Below, piece after piece: positions 28,048 through 38,536 of a DNA stretch of 64,000 nt. The notes beneath the pieces were generated by a model. That model saw only the letters and a program-made list of their open reading frames with translations, ran no database searches and was not told where the DNA came from. Source of the DNA: Novosphingobium beihaiense (lineage in GTDB: Bacteria; Pseudomonadota; Alphaproteobacteria; Sphingomonadales; Sphingomonadaceae). Made by a program: the position numbers and the translations under genes. The stretch lies in NCBI RefSeq assembly GCF_022832375.1, contig NZ_JALHLG010000005.1, positions 248,001-312,000 of the forward strand, read 5' to 3'. Every line of letters begins with the position of its first letter. The stretch's first letter is position 1.

Positions 28048-28713
28048 CTATTGCCAGGTGCGCGCCCGGAACCATTTGGTGACGACGTATTTCACGCCGC
28101 GCAACACGGGGCGCGCCGCATGCATCGACCAGGGGTTGGGAGTGCCATCCGCCTGGGCGTTGTTCCAGAGCAGCAGGCTGCCGGTCAAAGGCGGAACGCT
28201 GAGGCGGACGCGGGTGAAATCGGTGGTCCCGCCTTCGGCGACTTCGTTGAGGTAGATCATCGCCGTCCAGCTGCGCTGCCCGCCGCTGCGCCGTTCGCGG
28301 CGCCAGTATCCGGCCGTCGTGTCAAACCAGTCGCAGTGTTCTTCGAAGTACTGGCCGCAGTCGTAGCGCTGCCCTTGCGCGGATTCGCCGCAGGCCAGCG
28401 GCAGCCCGGTAAGGGCGGCAAGGCGGTGATCGAGGGAGCGCACGGTATCGTCGTGAATATCGATATCGCCGGAATAGCTGGTGCGGTAATGGGGCCAGGG
28501 CGTATCGTCGACCAGGCTGGAAGGGCAGGCAACGGCATCGATCATGCCGATCAGGCGCGCGCATTCCTCCGCATTGAGAAAGCTGTCCACGGCGTAGAGT
28601 TCAACCCTCTCTTCGGGAAAGCGTCTGACCGACGGCTCGCAGGACAAGCGCTCGCGCACGGCGGCGCCGATCCTGGCAAGAGCCCTGCAATCGGGATGGG
28701 CAGCGCCTGTCAT
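28048..28713 (-). CDS. 2OG-Fe(II) oxygenase (prolyl 4-hydroxylase-like)
   Basis: Predicted iron and 2-oxoglutarate dioxygenase of the prolyl 4-hydroxylase type; the substrate is unknown. The 221-residue product shows the iron-binding H-x-D in YFEEHCDWFD, the beta-jellyroll segment WTAMIYLNEVAEGGTTDFTR, the SLLLWNNAQADGTPNPWSMH stretch with the distal His, and the 2OG-binding Lys region PVLRGVKYVVTKWFR. No signal peptide is seen. It converges on lysK with 33 bases between the stops. Confidence 0.88.
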   Translation of the reverse strand: MTGAAHPDCRALARIGAAVRERLSCEPSVRRFPEERVELYAVDSFLNAEECARLIGMIDAVACPSSLVDDTPWPHYRTSYSGDIDIHDDTVRSLDHRLAALTGLPLACGESAQGQRYDCGQYFEEHCDWFDTTAGYWRRERRSGGQRSWTAMIYLNEVAEGGTTDFTRVRLSVPPLTGSLLLWNNAQADGTPNPWSMHAARPVLRGVKYVVTKWFRARTWQ

Positions 28714-28821
28714 CGCAACAACAGAGTACGTGAGTTTCGATCAGGATCAATCGTCCTGTTTCTCTCGTGAAAAACGGTCTACATACGGGGCTTACAGCAA
28801 TCTTCATCGGGGTGAAGGACC

Positions 28822-29364
28822 ATGGAAACACAGCACTATTCGCGCGTGGCCGTCGTGCTGCATTGGCTGATCGCGGTGCTTATCGCGCTCAATTTCGCCG
28901 CCGCCTGGATCGCGGAAGATATGCCCAAGGTGCAAAAGATGGAGATCATGGCCACTCACAAGGCCATCGGTCTCACGATTCTGGCGCTGACTCTCGTTCG
29001 CATCGTCTGGCGGCTGATGCACAAGGCGCCGCCGCTCTCTTCCGCGCTTGCCGCCTGGGAAGCCGCGCTGGCCAAGGTGACGCACGGCCTGTTTTACTTC
29101 CTGATGCTGTTCATCCCGCTGACCGGCTGGGGCATGGCGTCCGGCTGGGGGAAGCCGATAAGCTGGTTCGGCCTGTTCGGTGTGCCGCCGCTTCCGGTGG
29201 GGGACAGCAAAGTCCTTGGCGGCATTTTCCATGAAAGCCACGAAGTGCTGGCCACGGCGATGCTGGCGCTGATCGCGCTGCATGTCGCCGGGGCGCTCAA
29301 GCACCAGATCCTGGACCGGGATGATACGATGGCCCGCATGGTGCCTTTCCTGCGCCGCCGCTGA
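28822..29364 (+). CDS. Cytochrome b561
   Basis: Di-haem membrane cytochrome of the bacterial b561 (CybB/YceJ) type that passes electrons from quinol, for instance to superoxide. The 180-residue product has four membrane helices and the usual His ligands: YSRVAVVLHWLIAVLIALNF, MATHKAIGLTILALTLVRI, VTHGLFYFLMLFIPLTGWGM, and ESHEVLATAMLALIALHVAG. The length is normal. The gene is divergent from the oxygenase and followed by a strong terminator. Confidence 0.92.
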   Translation: METQHYSRVAVVLHWLIAVLIALNFAAAWIAEDMPKVQKMEIMATHKAIGLTILALTLVRIVWRLMHKAPPLSSALAAWEAALAKVTHGLFYFLMLFIPLTGWGMASGWGKPISWFGLFGVPPLPVGDSKVLGGIFHESHEVLATAMLALIALHVAGALKHQILDRDDTMARMVPFLRRR

Positions 29365-29390
29365 CCGCCTGCAACAGGTGCAAACGAAAA

Positions 29391-29430
29391 GAAGGCCCCG
29401 GCGCGAGAAAAGCGGCGGGGCCTTCGTTTT
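29391..29430. terminator. Terminator after the cytochrome b561 gene
   Basis: Perfect 10-base arms GAAGGCCCCG (29391-29400) and CGGGGCCTTC (29416-29425) followed by GTTTT. It lies between convergent genes and has A-rich sequence on the other side, so it may act in both directions. Confidence 0.8.
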
Positions 29431-29451
29431 ATCCGGTGCCGTATCGGGCTG

Positions 29452-30348
29452 TTACCAGAAGAAGTCGTAGATCACGTCGGCGACTTCGCCGGTATAGACG
29501 TTTACCAGCAGCACGTCGTCATAGTAGCGGACCCAGCGGTACGGGCCGTAGACGGCAGGCAGGCGATAGGCCCAGGGATCGTTGATCCAGTAGCGGCTGC
29601 TGTAGAACAGCGAGCCTAGCCTGATGCCGATACCGAAACGGCGGTACGAGTAGCCGTGGTAGGGCGCGTAGTAGCGGCCGATCCGGTAAGTCGAGCGGTG
29701 GCGCGCCCGGTAGCTGCGCCAGTTGTAGCGATGGTCGTTGCGCCAGGCATGACGGTTCCAGTCACGGTAGTTATTGCGGCTGGCCCGGTGCCGCTCATAG
29801 CGCTCCCGATCCCGGTTGCGTTCCCAGCGGTCATGATTCCGGCGATCCCGTTCCCAGCGCTGGCGCTCGCGGTTCCGCTCGCGCTCCGCACGCTGGCGGT
29901 CCCGCGACGACCTTGTCTCATGGTCCCGGTCGCGGTTGCGGTACTGATCCCGGTCCTGGCTGGAGCGCCGGTCAGGGCTCTTCCAGGCATGGGACCGCTC
30001 GTTCTGATCGGAACGGTTCGTGCGGACAGTGGGCGTGCGGGTAGTGCCGCGCCGGTCTTCACGCTGGTTGGCGATGCGGGCGCGGGCCTCGGCCCAGTTC
30101 TTGGGGGCGCTCTGGCTGGAACGGCGGGGCCGTTCAGGAGCGGCCTGCCGCTGGCTGCGCACCGCTGCGGGCCTGGCGCTGCGCTGCGGGTTCCGGTCGC
30201 TGCGCAAACTGCGCTGATGGCCGGACCATTGGCGGTGCTCGCGTTCCTGCTGCGGGGCCGCTTCGGCGGGGACTGCCATGGCCAGCCCTGCGACAGCGGC
30301 GGCCATCGTGCTCCACGCACTGGCACCGAGCCATGCGTCTCTTTTCAT
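29452..30348 (-). CDS. RcnB-like periplasmic protein with Arg-rich middle
   Basis: The 298-residue product begins MKRDAWLGASAWSTMAAAVA and has a signal peptide with a likely cut after VPAEAA. Residues 35-210 are a low-complexity stretch rich in Arg, Asp, Asn and aromatic residues (for example RDRQRAERERNRERQRWERD). The C-terminal 85 residues match the RcnB fold (DPWAYRLPAVYGPYRWVRYY, then DDVLLVNVYTGEVADVIYDF). RcnB itself helps nickel and cobalt homeostasis in E. coli. The role here is not shown; the same domain is common in sphingomonads. Start ATG 30348 fits the signal peptide better than the ATG six codons upstream. Confidence 0.82.
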   Translation of the reverse strand: MKRDAWLGASAWSTMAAAVAGLAMAVPAEAAPQQEREHRQWSGHQRSLRSDRNPQRSARPAAVRSQRQAAPERPRRSSQSAPKNWAEARARIANQREDRRGTTRTPTVRTNRSDQNERSHAWKSPDRRSSQDRDQYRNRDRDHETRSSRDRQRAERERNRERQRWERDRRNHDRWERNRDRERYERHRASRNNYRDWNRHAWRNDHRYNWRSYRARHRSTYRIGRYYAPYHGYSYRRFGIGIRLGSLFYSSRYWINDPWAYRLPAVYGPYRWVRYYDDVLLVNVYTGEVADVIYDFFW

Positions 30349-30504
30349 AATCTTCCAGTTTGCCATATCCGGTCTCCAAAAACCGGACTTGCCGCACGGC
30401 GATGGCGGCTCATCCTTGAGCTTGTTCTAGAAGGGGGGCGCTGACTTAAAGGTGAACCGGTTTACAGGTTCCTGTTCATAATTCTGTTATTTTGTCTGAA
30501 TGAT

Positions 30505-30545
30505 GCGGGCGTGCGCCCGGCGCAGCGGGGCCGGACGCACGCCGC
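30505..30545 (-). terminator. Hairpin downstream of ettA
   Basis: Arms GCGGGCGTGCGCCCGG (30505-30520) and CCGGACGCACGCCGC (30531-30545) pair with two mismatches just past the ettA stop on the minus strand. No clear U-run follows, so it may stop transcription only weakly or stabilise the mRNA end. Confidence 0.4.
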
Positions 30546-30550
30546 TTTCA

Positions 30551-32230
<1,680 letters not shown>

Positions 32231-32417
32231 CGGGTTCCTCTGGATGTGATCTGGCGTGTTGGGATAGCTTGCGCGCCGCTCTACAGGGCAGGGCGGGGAT
32301 TGCCAAGGGCGGCGGAGGGAAGTCCGGCAGGGTTATGACACTAGGACCGGTTTAAGGATTCCATGATCTGTCGGCGCCATAAGGTTCGCTGGATTCCAGG
32401 GCCAGGCAGAAGAGTGC

Positions 32418-32969
32418 ATGAAGGGTATCGTTTTCACGGAATTTCTGGAGCATGTGGAGAGCGCGTTCGGTGTCGATGTGCTTGAAGACATGATCGAGAG
32501 AAGCGAGGTTCCCAGCGGCGGCGCCTATACCTCGGTCGGTACTTACGACCATGCCGAGATGGGGGCGCTGATCGCGGCATTGTCGTCGCTTACGCAGACG
32601 CCTGCTGCTGACCTCGTTCACCGCTTCGGCATTTCGCTGGGAACAGGTTTTTCCGGGAAATTCGAAAGCTTTTTCCAGGAGAAAGCTAATCTGTTCGATT
32701 TCCTGGAGAGTGTCGAAAGCCACATCCACGTGGAGGTCAAGAAGCTCTATCCCGATGCGGAGCTTCCCAGTCTTGTCATGGTTGAACGCTCACCGGAGGC
32801 TGCACGCCTGCGGTACAGGAGCCCGCGGAACCTCGACGAGCTGGCGGCAGGGCTGATCGTGTCTTCTGCCGCTTACTACAACGACAGCGTGACGGTTACT
32901 CGCGAACCTGGCGAGGACACCGATGGCCCGTTCGTGGATATCGTTGTCATCCGGCAGCCGCAGAACTGA
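32418..32969 (+). CDS. H-NOX haem-based gas sensor
   Basis: Stand-alone H-NOX (haem NO/O2-binding) protein, 183 residues, the usual size. It starts MKGIVFTEFLEHVESAFGVD. The proximal haem His is about residue 104 in HIHVEVKKLYPDAELP, and the YxSxR motif that holds the haem propionates is at about 133-137 (YRSPR). It lies 16 bases upstream of a GGDEF-EAL gene; in Legionella and Shewanella, H-NOX binds the partner cyclase/phosphodiesterase and changes its activity when NO binds. NO sensing through c-di-GMP is therefore the likely role. Confidence 0.92.
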   Translation: MKGIVFTEFLEHVESAFGVDVLEDMIERSEVPSGGAYTSVGTYDHAEMGALIAALSSLTQTPAADLVHRFGISLGTGFSGKFESFFQEKANLFDFLESVESHIHVEVKKLYPDAELPSLVMVERSPEAARLRYRSPRNLDELAAGLIVSSAAYYNDSVTVTREPGEDTDGPFVDIVVIRQPQN

Positions 32970-32985
32970 GTCCGGGGCTGCGGGA

Positions 32986-34524
32986 ATGTCAGCGGAACAG
33001 GCCAAGCACCTGGAGCGGATGGAACGGCGGGTGGAGCGCGAACGCAAGGCGCGCAAATCCGCCGAAGATCTGCTGGAAAAGAAGAGCCTTGAGCTGTTTG
33101 CCGCCAATCAGGAATTGTCGGCCCTGAATGCGACGCTGGAAGCCCGGGTTCTGAGGCGCACCACGGAACTGGAAGCCGAGCGGGAGCGCGCCGTCGAACT
33201 GGCGGAAAAGGACTATCTGACGCAACTGGCCAATCGCTTGCTGTTTTCGCGCAAGATCGATGTGGCCGTTGAGGCGTGCCGGCGCGGAGAAGAGGTGTGT
33301 ACCCTGATCCTGGTCGATCTCGATGATTTCAAGGTGATCAACGATACCTTCGGCCACATGGCTGGAGACACTGTGCTGAAGACCATCGCGCAGCGGCTTC
33401 AAGCTCATGTGGAGGCGCCCGGCCTGGCTGCGCGCCTGGGCGGCGACGAATTCGCGGTTCTGTTGCGCGGTGAACAGGATAGTACTGCTATTGAACGGCT
33501 GGCCCGGCAGCTTGTGGAAGCCGCGCAGGCGCCAATCCCGTTCGGCGATCAGCAGTTGTTCAGCGGAGCCTCCGCAGGCATCGCCAGTTGCCCCCGCGAT
33601 GCCTCGACCGCCAAGGAGCTTTTTACCTTCGCGGACTTCGCCTTGTACGAGGCAAAGGCGAGAGGGCGGGGGCATGCCGTGTCTTTCGAAACGCGGATGG
33701 CCAGCGATTACAAGCGGCGGCGCGAACTGGGCGGAGATCTGGAGGCGGTCCTCCAGGAAAACGGAACCGATGTCTTCTTCCAGCCCATCGTCGATCTGGA
33801 GACGCGCGCGGTCTGCGGGGCCGAGGCCCTGTTGCGCTGGTGCCATCCCCGGCTGGGCTGGATAAACCCGATCGATATCCTGAGCGTGGCGAAAGACCGC
33901 AACCTGCTTTCGCACCTGACGTGCCAGATCATCAGAACCAGTCTGAAAAAGGCGGGGCCGCTGCTGCGAAGCGGCGAACTGGCATGGGTTTCCATCAACC
34001 TGGCGGATCACGATCTGCGGGACAAGCAACTGGCCGGCTTCATCCTTGCCTGTTGCAACGAAGCGGGGATCAGGCCCGATCAACTCAAGCTCGAACTGAC
34101 CGAACATACGCTTGTGGTAGACATGAGTGTCACACGCAGAGTGATGAAGCGTCTGAATGACTGGGGTGTGCAGTTCGCCGTCGACGATTTCGGAACGGGG
34201 TATTCAAACCTGCTGACGCTGAACCGTTTGCCGTTTCATACGCTCAAGATCGATCAGACGTTTGTGGCGGACTTGTTCGAAAGCGATGAATCGCAAACGA
34301 TCGTCAAGGCCATGATCGATCTGGCCCATTCGCTCAAGCTGGATGTGATCGCTGAAGGTGTAGAGACGATACAGCAAAGCGAAGTTCTGCGCGCTCTGGG
34401 GTGCGATTTCGGTCAGGGCTATCTTTTCGGCCGCCCGGACAGTCTGATCCAACCGCCCGGCCAATCTTCGTTCGAAGCAGGGGGCGGAGCCGGAAAGCGC
34501 TCCGCATCCGGGGGGCAGCTTTAA
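32986..34524 (+). CDS. GGDEF-EAL c-di-GMP enzyme, partner of H-NOX
   Basis: 512-residue cytosolic protein with an N-terminal coiled coil (about 5-75, rich in Glu/Arg/Lys), a diguanylate cyclase domain with intact GGDEF at 152-156 and a phosphodiesterase domain with EAL at 280-282, DDFGTGYSNLLTLNRLPFHT and AEGVETIQQ. Both catalytic signatures look intact. The RxxD inhibitory site expected just before GGDEF is not there. It has no membrane or PAS domain; the input is probably the H-NOX protein encoded 16 bases upstream. The frame is open further upstream, but ATG 32986 lies just after the H-NOX stop and starts the coiled coil. Confidence 0.92.
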   Translation: MSAEQAKHLERMERRVERERKARKSAEDLLEKKSLELFAANQELSALNATLEARVLRRTTELEAERERAVELAEKDYLTQLANRLLFSRKIDVAVEACRRGEEVCTLILVDLDDFKVINDTFGHMAGDTVLKTIAQRLQAHVEAPGLAARLGGDEFAVLLRGEQDSTAIERLARQLVEAAQAPIPFGDQQLFSGASAGIASCPRDASTAKELFTFADFALYEAKARGRGHAVSFETRMASDYKRRRELGGDLEAVLQENGTDVFFQPIVDLETRAVCGAEALLRWCHPRLGWINPIDILSVAKDRNLLSHLTCQIIRTSLKKAGPLLRSGELAWVSINLADHDLRDKQLAGFILACCNEAGIRPDQLKLELTEHTLVVDMSVTRRVMKRLNDWGVQFAVDDFGTGYSNLLTLNRLPFHTLKIDQTFVADLFESDESQTIVKAMIDLAHSLKLDVIAEGVETIQQSEVLRALGCDFGQGYLFGRPDSLIQPPGQSSFEAGGGAGKRSASGGQL

Positions 34525-34586
34525 CTCCCTGCCGTGTCTGCATTGCCCGTTGGCAAGCCCGCTTCTGCGCGCTACCCATCCCGTCC

Positions 34587-35975
34587 ATGGTTCGCACATC
34601 CTCCCATGCGGCGCTGCTCGCCGCCATCGCCACACTTCCCTTCACCGCCACCATGGCCACCGCTACGCCCCAGCAGGGCAGCGGGGTTGCCTGGGATATT
34701 GTCGAAGGTCTGACGACTGAGATCGGGCCGCGCATCGCCGGGTCCGATGCGGAAGCGCGGGCGCGCGCCTGGGCAGAGTCGAAGCTCAAGGCGCTGGGCT
34801 TCAGCAATGTGAAGATCGAGCCGTTTCGCACCAACGCCTGGCAGCGCGGGCCGGAACATGCGCGGCTGACGGCGCCGTACCCGCAGCCGCTGGCGATTAC
34901 CGCACTTGGCTTTTCAGTGCCCACGCCCGCCGGAGGACTGAAGGCGGAGATGGTCTATTTCCCGACGCTTGCCGCGCTGGAGGCCGTGCCGGACGGATCG
35001 CTCAAGGGCAAGATTGCATTCGTCGATCATGCCATGCGCCGCACGCAGGATGGTTCCGGCTATGGCCCATACGGCAATGTGCGGCGGAAGGGCCCCTCGA
35101 TCGCCTCGCAGAAGGGGGCGGCTGGCATCGTCATCCGCTCGGCAGGGACGGACAGCAATCGCGATCCGCATACCGGCTCCACCGTATGGGCCAAGGGCGT
35201 GACGCCGATCCCGGCAGGTGCGGTTTCCAATCCCGATGCCGACCTGATCGCCCGCATCGCGGAGCGTCAGGCCGCAGGCAAGGCAGGGCCGATGCAGATC
35301 GACATGACGCTGCTGGGCAAGCCGTTCCCCAGCGCGCCTTCGGGTAATGTCGTGGCGGAGCTTCCGGGGCGCGACCCCTCGCTGCCGATCGTGCTGGCCG
35401 CATGCCATCTCGATTCGTGGGATCTCGGCACGGGTGCGATCGACGATGCGTCTGGCTGCGGCATCATCACGGCGGCCGCACTGGCCGCGCAGAAGGGCGG
35501 CAAGCCCCTGCGCACGATCCGCGTGCTCTGGTCGGGCAATGAGGAAATGGGTATGGGCGACGGCGGCGGTGCGCACTATGCCGAAGTTCACGGCAAGGAG
35601 CCGCACGCGGTTGCGATGGAAAGCGATTTCGGCGCGGATCGCGTGTGGCAGGTGAAGAACAACTTCGCGCCTGCGGACAAGGCGCTGGCGGACAAGATCG
35701 ACGCCGCGCTCTGGCCGATGGGGATCGTTCCGCACCGCGGGCCAGTCGAAGGCGGGGCCGATGTCAGCGCGATCATCCGTCAGCAGAATCTGGCGGTGGT
35801 CGATCTCGGCCAGGACGGCACGCACTATTTCGATCTGCACCACACGCCTGACGATACGCTCGACAAGGTCGATCCGGCGGCGCTGCAGCAGAATGTCGAT
35901 GCCTGGACTAAGGTGTTCCAGGTGATCGCCAACGAGCCGGGCAAGATCGCCAAGGGCGTCAATGGCGAGGACTGA
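34587..35975 (+). CDS. Secreted M28-family zinc peptidase
   Basis: Exported aminopeptidase or carboxypeptidase of family M28 with two zinc ions. The product from ATG 34587 is 462 residues with a signal peptide (MVRTSSHAALLAAIATLPFT, cut near ATMATA). Zinc ligands and catalytic residues are visible: His and Asp in AACHLDSWDLGTGAIDDASG, Glu-Glu in SGNEEMGMG, Asp in AMESDFGADR, and the last His in FDLHHTPDDTLDKVD. A PA-domain-like insertion (about 130-230) precedes the catalytic core. The long upstream open frame has no signal sequence and overlaps the previous gene, so it was not used. Confidence 0.9.
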   Translation: MVRTSSHAALLAAIATLPFTATMATATPQQGSGVAWDIVEGLTTEIGPRIAGSDAEARARAWAESKLKALGFSNVKIEPFRTNAWQRGPEHARLTAPYPQPLAITALGFSVPTPAGGLKAEMVYFPTLAALEAVPDGSLKGKIAFVDHAMRRTQDGSGYGPYGNVRRKGPSIASQKGAAGIVIRSAGTDSNRDPHTGSTVWAKGVTPIPAGAVSNPDADLIARIAERQAAGKAGPMQIDMTLLGKPFPSAPSGNVVAELPGRDPSLPIVLAACHLDSWDLGTGAIDDASGCGIITAAALAAQKGGKPLRTIRVLWSGNEEMGMGDGGGAHYAEVHGKEPHAVAMESDFGADRVWQVKNNFAPADKALADKIDAALWPMGIVPHRGPVEGGADVSAIIRQQNLAVVDLGQDGTHYFDLHHTPDDTLDKVDPAALQQNVDAWTKVFQVIANEPGKIAKGVNGED

Positions 35976-35983
35976 TCCCGAAA

Positions 35984-36027
35984 CAGGCAACCCGCGGCCC
36001 CTGTGCAATGGGGCTGGCGGGTTCCTG
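35984..36027. terminator. Terminator between convergent M28 and CitE-like genes
   Basis: Arms AACCCGCGGCCCC (35989-36001) and GGGGCTGGCGGGTT (36010-36023) pair with a small internal bulge, with flanking CAGG and CCTG also complementary. It lies between two gene ends pointing at each other. Confidence 0.65.
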
Positions 36028-36040
36028 AAAGCTCCCGAGC

Positions 36041-36934
36041 CTAGCCCCTTTCGGCGATCCGTTCCGCCACGGCCACCAGCCGCTTCGCCTGTTCGAGGTG
36101 GAGTAGTTCGGCCATTTTGCCCTCAACCCGGATTGCGCCCTTACCCTGGTTTTCCGGCTGCCCGAACGCCTCGATTACGGCGCGGGCCCAGGCCAGATCC
36201 GCTTCGCCCGGGCTGAACACTGCATTGCAAGGTTCGACTTGCGCGGGATGGATCAGGCTTTTGCCGTCGAAGCCGAACATCAGGCCTTGCCGGGCCTCGG
36301 CCTCGAACACATCCAGATCGCGGAATTCGTTACATACGCCGTCAAGGATGGTGACGCCGTGCGCGCGGGCGGCCGCGACGGCCATCGAGAGAAAGGGCAG
36401 GAAGGGGGTACGGCACGGCGTCAGCTGCGCGCGCATTTCCTTGGCCAGATCGTTGGTGCCCATGATCCACAGCGAGAGGCGCGAGGCCGGGGCCATCGCC
36501 GCGATTTCCTTGAGGTTGAACACCGCCTCGCAAGTTTCGATCATGGCCCATAGCTGCATCGTGGAAGGGGCCTTTTCCAGCGCTTCCTCATAGCGGCCGA
36601 TGTCTTGGGTGCAGCTGACCTTGGGCACCAGCACCGCGTCGGCCCTGGAGCCGGCGATGGCAGCCAGATCGTCCGCCCCCCATTCGGTGTCGATGCCATT
36701 GGCGCGGATCGCCACTTCGCGGTGGCCGAAGCCGCCTTCTTCCACGGCAGCAATAGCGGCCGTGCGGGCTTCTGCCTTCATCGCGGGTGCGACGGCATCC
36801 TCAAGATCGAGCACGACGACATCGCAGGGCAGCGTGCGGGCCTTGGCAATCGCCTTGGCATTGGACGCTGGCAGGTAGAGCGCGCTGCGGCGGGGGCGTT
36901 CGGGAGCGGCGGGCGCAATCGGCGCAATCGGCAT
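36041..36934 (-). CDS. CitE-like CoA ester lyase
   Basis: Protein of the HpcH/HpaI aldolase superfamily, CitE/Mcl branch, which cleaves malyl-CoA-type or citramalyl-CoA-type esters. The product from the ATG at 36934 is 297 residues, with AAAGGA upstream. It shows RRSALYLPASNAKAIAKART, the metal-binding VVVLDLEDAVAP, then LVPKVSCTQDIGRYEEAL, an AMIETCEAV stretch with the conserved Glu, and FGFDGKSLIHPAQVEPCNAV. No other citrate lyase subunits are near, so it is a stand-alone lyase. The substrate cannot be told from sequence. Confidence 0.87.
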   Translation of the reverse strand: MPIAPIAPAAPERPRRSALYLPASNAKAIAKARTLPCDVVVLDLEDAVAPAMKAEARTAAIAAVEEGGFGHREVAIRANGIDTEWGADDLAAIAGSRADAVLVPKVSCTQDIGRYEEALEKAPSTMQLWAMIETCEAVFNLKEIAAMAPASRLSLWIMGTNDLAKEMRAQLTPCRTPFLPFLSMAVAAARAHGVTILDGVCNEFRDLDVFEAEARQGLMFGFDGKSLIHPAQVEPCNAVFSPGEADLAWARAVIEAFGQPENQGKGAIRVEGKMAELLHLEQAKRLVAVAERIAERG

Positions 36935-37291
36935 GGGGCACATCCTTTCGGGTTTGTGTCCCCTTGGCGTGGCGGCCACAGCCGGGTCAAGCGCGGGACA
37001 GGCTTCTCTTTCAGAAAGGAAACCTGCCTTGGCTTCAAACTGTTAGCCTGAGAGATCGCGGGAATAGTTCCAAACTGGTGTAAATTCTCGCCGATGCGGC
37101 TTCGAGTTGTTATTGCAATCGTTTGCATCTTGCATTATTACATGAGTCATCGAGCACGGAGGTCTTTGACAAGATTTCAGGCCGCCGCTGTTCTTCTCTC
37201 TCTACGATCCCTTCGGGTCGCACCTTATCGCCCTCGCGCCGTTCTGGCTCCTCCGGAACTTGCGGGGGCGATGTTTATCGTAGCAGGGGGC
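36935..37291. other. Intergenic region upstream of the CitE-like gene
   Basis: A 357-base gap upstream of citE on the minus strand and downstream of the SDR gene. It is AT-rich near 37070-37150 compared with the rest, where a promoter for the lyase could lie. I see no coding region, structured RNA or repeat in it. Confidence 0.5.
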
Positions 37292-38176
37292 TCAGCCGAG
37301 AGTGGCGAGAATGCGCTCGCTTTCGGCCCAGAGACGTTTCGCGGCCTCGTCGTCGCGGGCCTGTGGGGCAGGTTCCGCTTCGGCGAGGTCGTGAAAATAG
37401 CGGCCGCCGCCACATCCCAGATCAGGAGCGGTAGCCATCCACACGATGGTTCGGGCAGGGGATTCGGGCGGGATGCAGGGCGCCGCAGCCATGTGAGAGC
37501 GCAACGTCTCGTCGCCATGACTGGCAAAGTTCGTTCCGACACGGCCCGGATGCATGGCATGGGCGACAATGCCCTTTCCGGCGAGCTTGCGGTCGAGCTC
37601 GCGGGTGAACAGCAGATTCGCCAGCTTCGCCTGGCAATAGGCGGCCGTTGCGGCAAAATCGCCGAACATCATCAGATCGTCCCAGTTCATTGCCGGGCAG
37701 CCCATGTGGCCGCTGGAGGATACCGCGATTACGCGCACAGAGCCTTTGGGGGAATCTTGCGCGGCCTGTTCCAGCAGGGGCAGAAGCTCGCGCGTCAGCA
37801 GGAACGGGGCCAGGTGATTGGCCGCGAATGTCGCCTCCAGTCCCTCGGACGTGCGGTAGAGGCTGTCGCGCACGCCGCCTGCATTGTTGATCAGCACATG
37901 CACGCGGCTGGTCAGGCCGGAGATTTCCCGGGCCACGCGCCGTACATCGGCCATTTCGGAAAAGTCGCCGCGCAGGAAATCGATCCGCGCGCCTTTCGCC
38001 GCGACGGCGCGGATTTCTTCTTCGGCATCGGCGCAGCGTTCCGGAGTGCGGCCTGTGCCGATCACGTGCCAGCCCATGTGGGCGAAAGCCTCGGCAGTGG
38101 CCTTGCCGATGCCGGAACTGGCGCCGGTAATCACGACGGAGCGCGGGGATGCGGGCAGGGGTGCAGTCTGCGTCAT
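37292..38176 (-). CDS. Short-chain dehydrogenase/reductase
   Basis: NAD(P)-dependent oxidoreductase of the classical SDR family, resembling the retinol dehydrogenase/WWOX-like group. The 294-residue product has TGASSGIG at 17-24, NNAG at about 97-100, the catalytic Ser in AVSSSGHMG (about 151-159) and Tyr-x-x-x-Lys in YCQAK (180-184). The active-site set is complete. The substrate is unknown. It stands alone on the minus strand. Confidence 0.9.
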   Translation of the reverse strand: MTQTAPLPASPRSVVITGASSGIGKATAEAFAHMGWHVIGTGRTPERCADAEEEIRAVAAKGARIDFLRGDFSEMADVRRVAREISGLTSRVHVLINNAGGVRDSLYRTSEGLEATFAANHLAPFLLTRELLPLLEQAAQDSPKGSVRVIAVSSSGHMGCPAMNWDDLMMFGDFAATAAYCQAKLANLLFTRELDRKLAGKGIVAHAMHPGRVGTNFASHGDETLRSHMAAAPCIPPESPARTIVWMATAPDLGCGGGRYFHDLAEAEPAPQARDDEAAKRLWAESERILATLG

Positions 38177-38536
38177 TGTCCTCTCCTCGATCGGGTTCGT
38201 GTTGCCTTCGTCCGATACGGTCCGGCGCGCCTTTCATGATCGAAGCCTTGCGCCGTTCGTCAGCGCATCTACCGCGAAATGGCACCCGCAGTCGATATCT
38301 TCCGGGGCGAGTGCGTTTCCGGACGGGATGAACCGCATGAGGGCTTTGCGCCGCGCCCGCGCAGACCGGGCGATTCCATCGCCCGCGCGAAAAGGATTCG
38401 CCGTGAAAGCGCCACGGGCGGCTGCCTCTTGCCTGCGCGAACCTTTGCGCTAGGCATCTGGAGGTAACAACCGGCGCCACGGATGCGCGAAACGCGTGTG
38501 CCCGTGCCAGCCGGCCGATGGAGGATCCAGAATACC
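38177..38536. other. Intergenic region between divergent SDR and lipoyl genes
   Basis: A 360-base gap between divergent genes. A possible promoter for the lipoyl gene is TTGCCT (38429-38434) with a 16-base spacer and TAGGCA (38451-38456), a weak match. Nothing else is visible; short frames here have no family similarity. Confidence 0.45.

Noticed and set aside
37094-38239. A 381-codon plus-strand frame covering the SDR gene and its downstream gap
   Set aside because: The minus-strand SDR has a full active site; the plus-strand frame is its shadow and has no family features.
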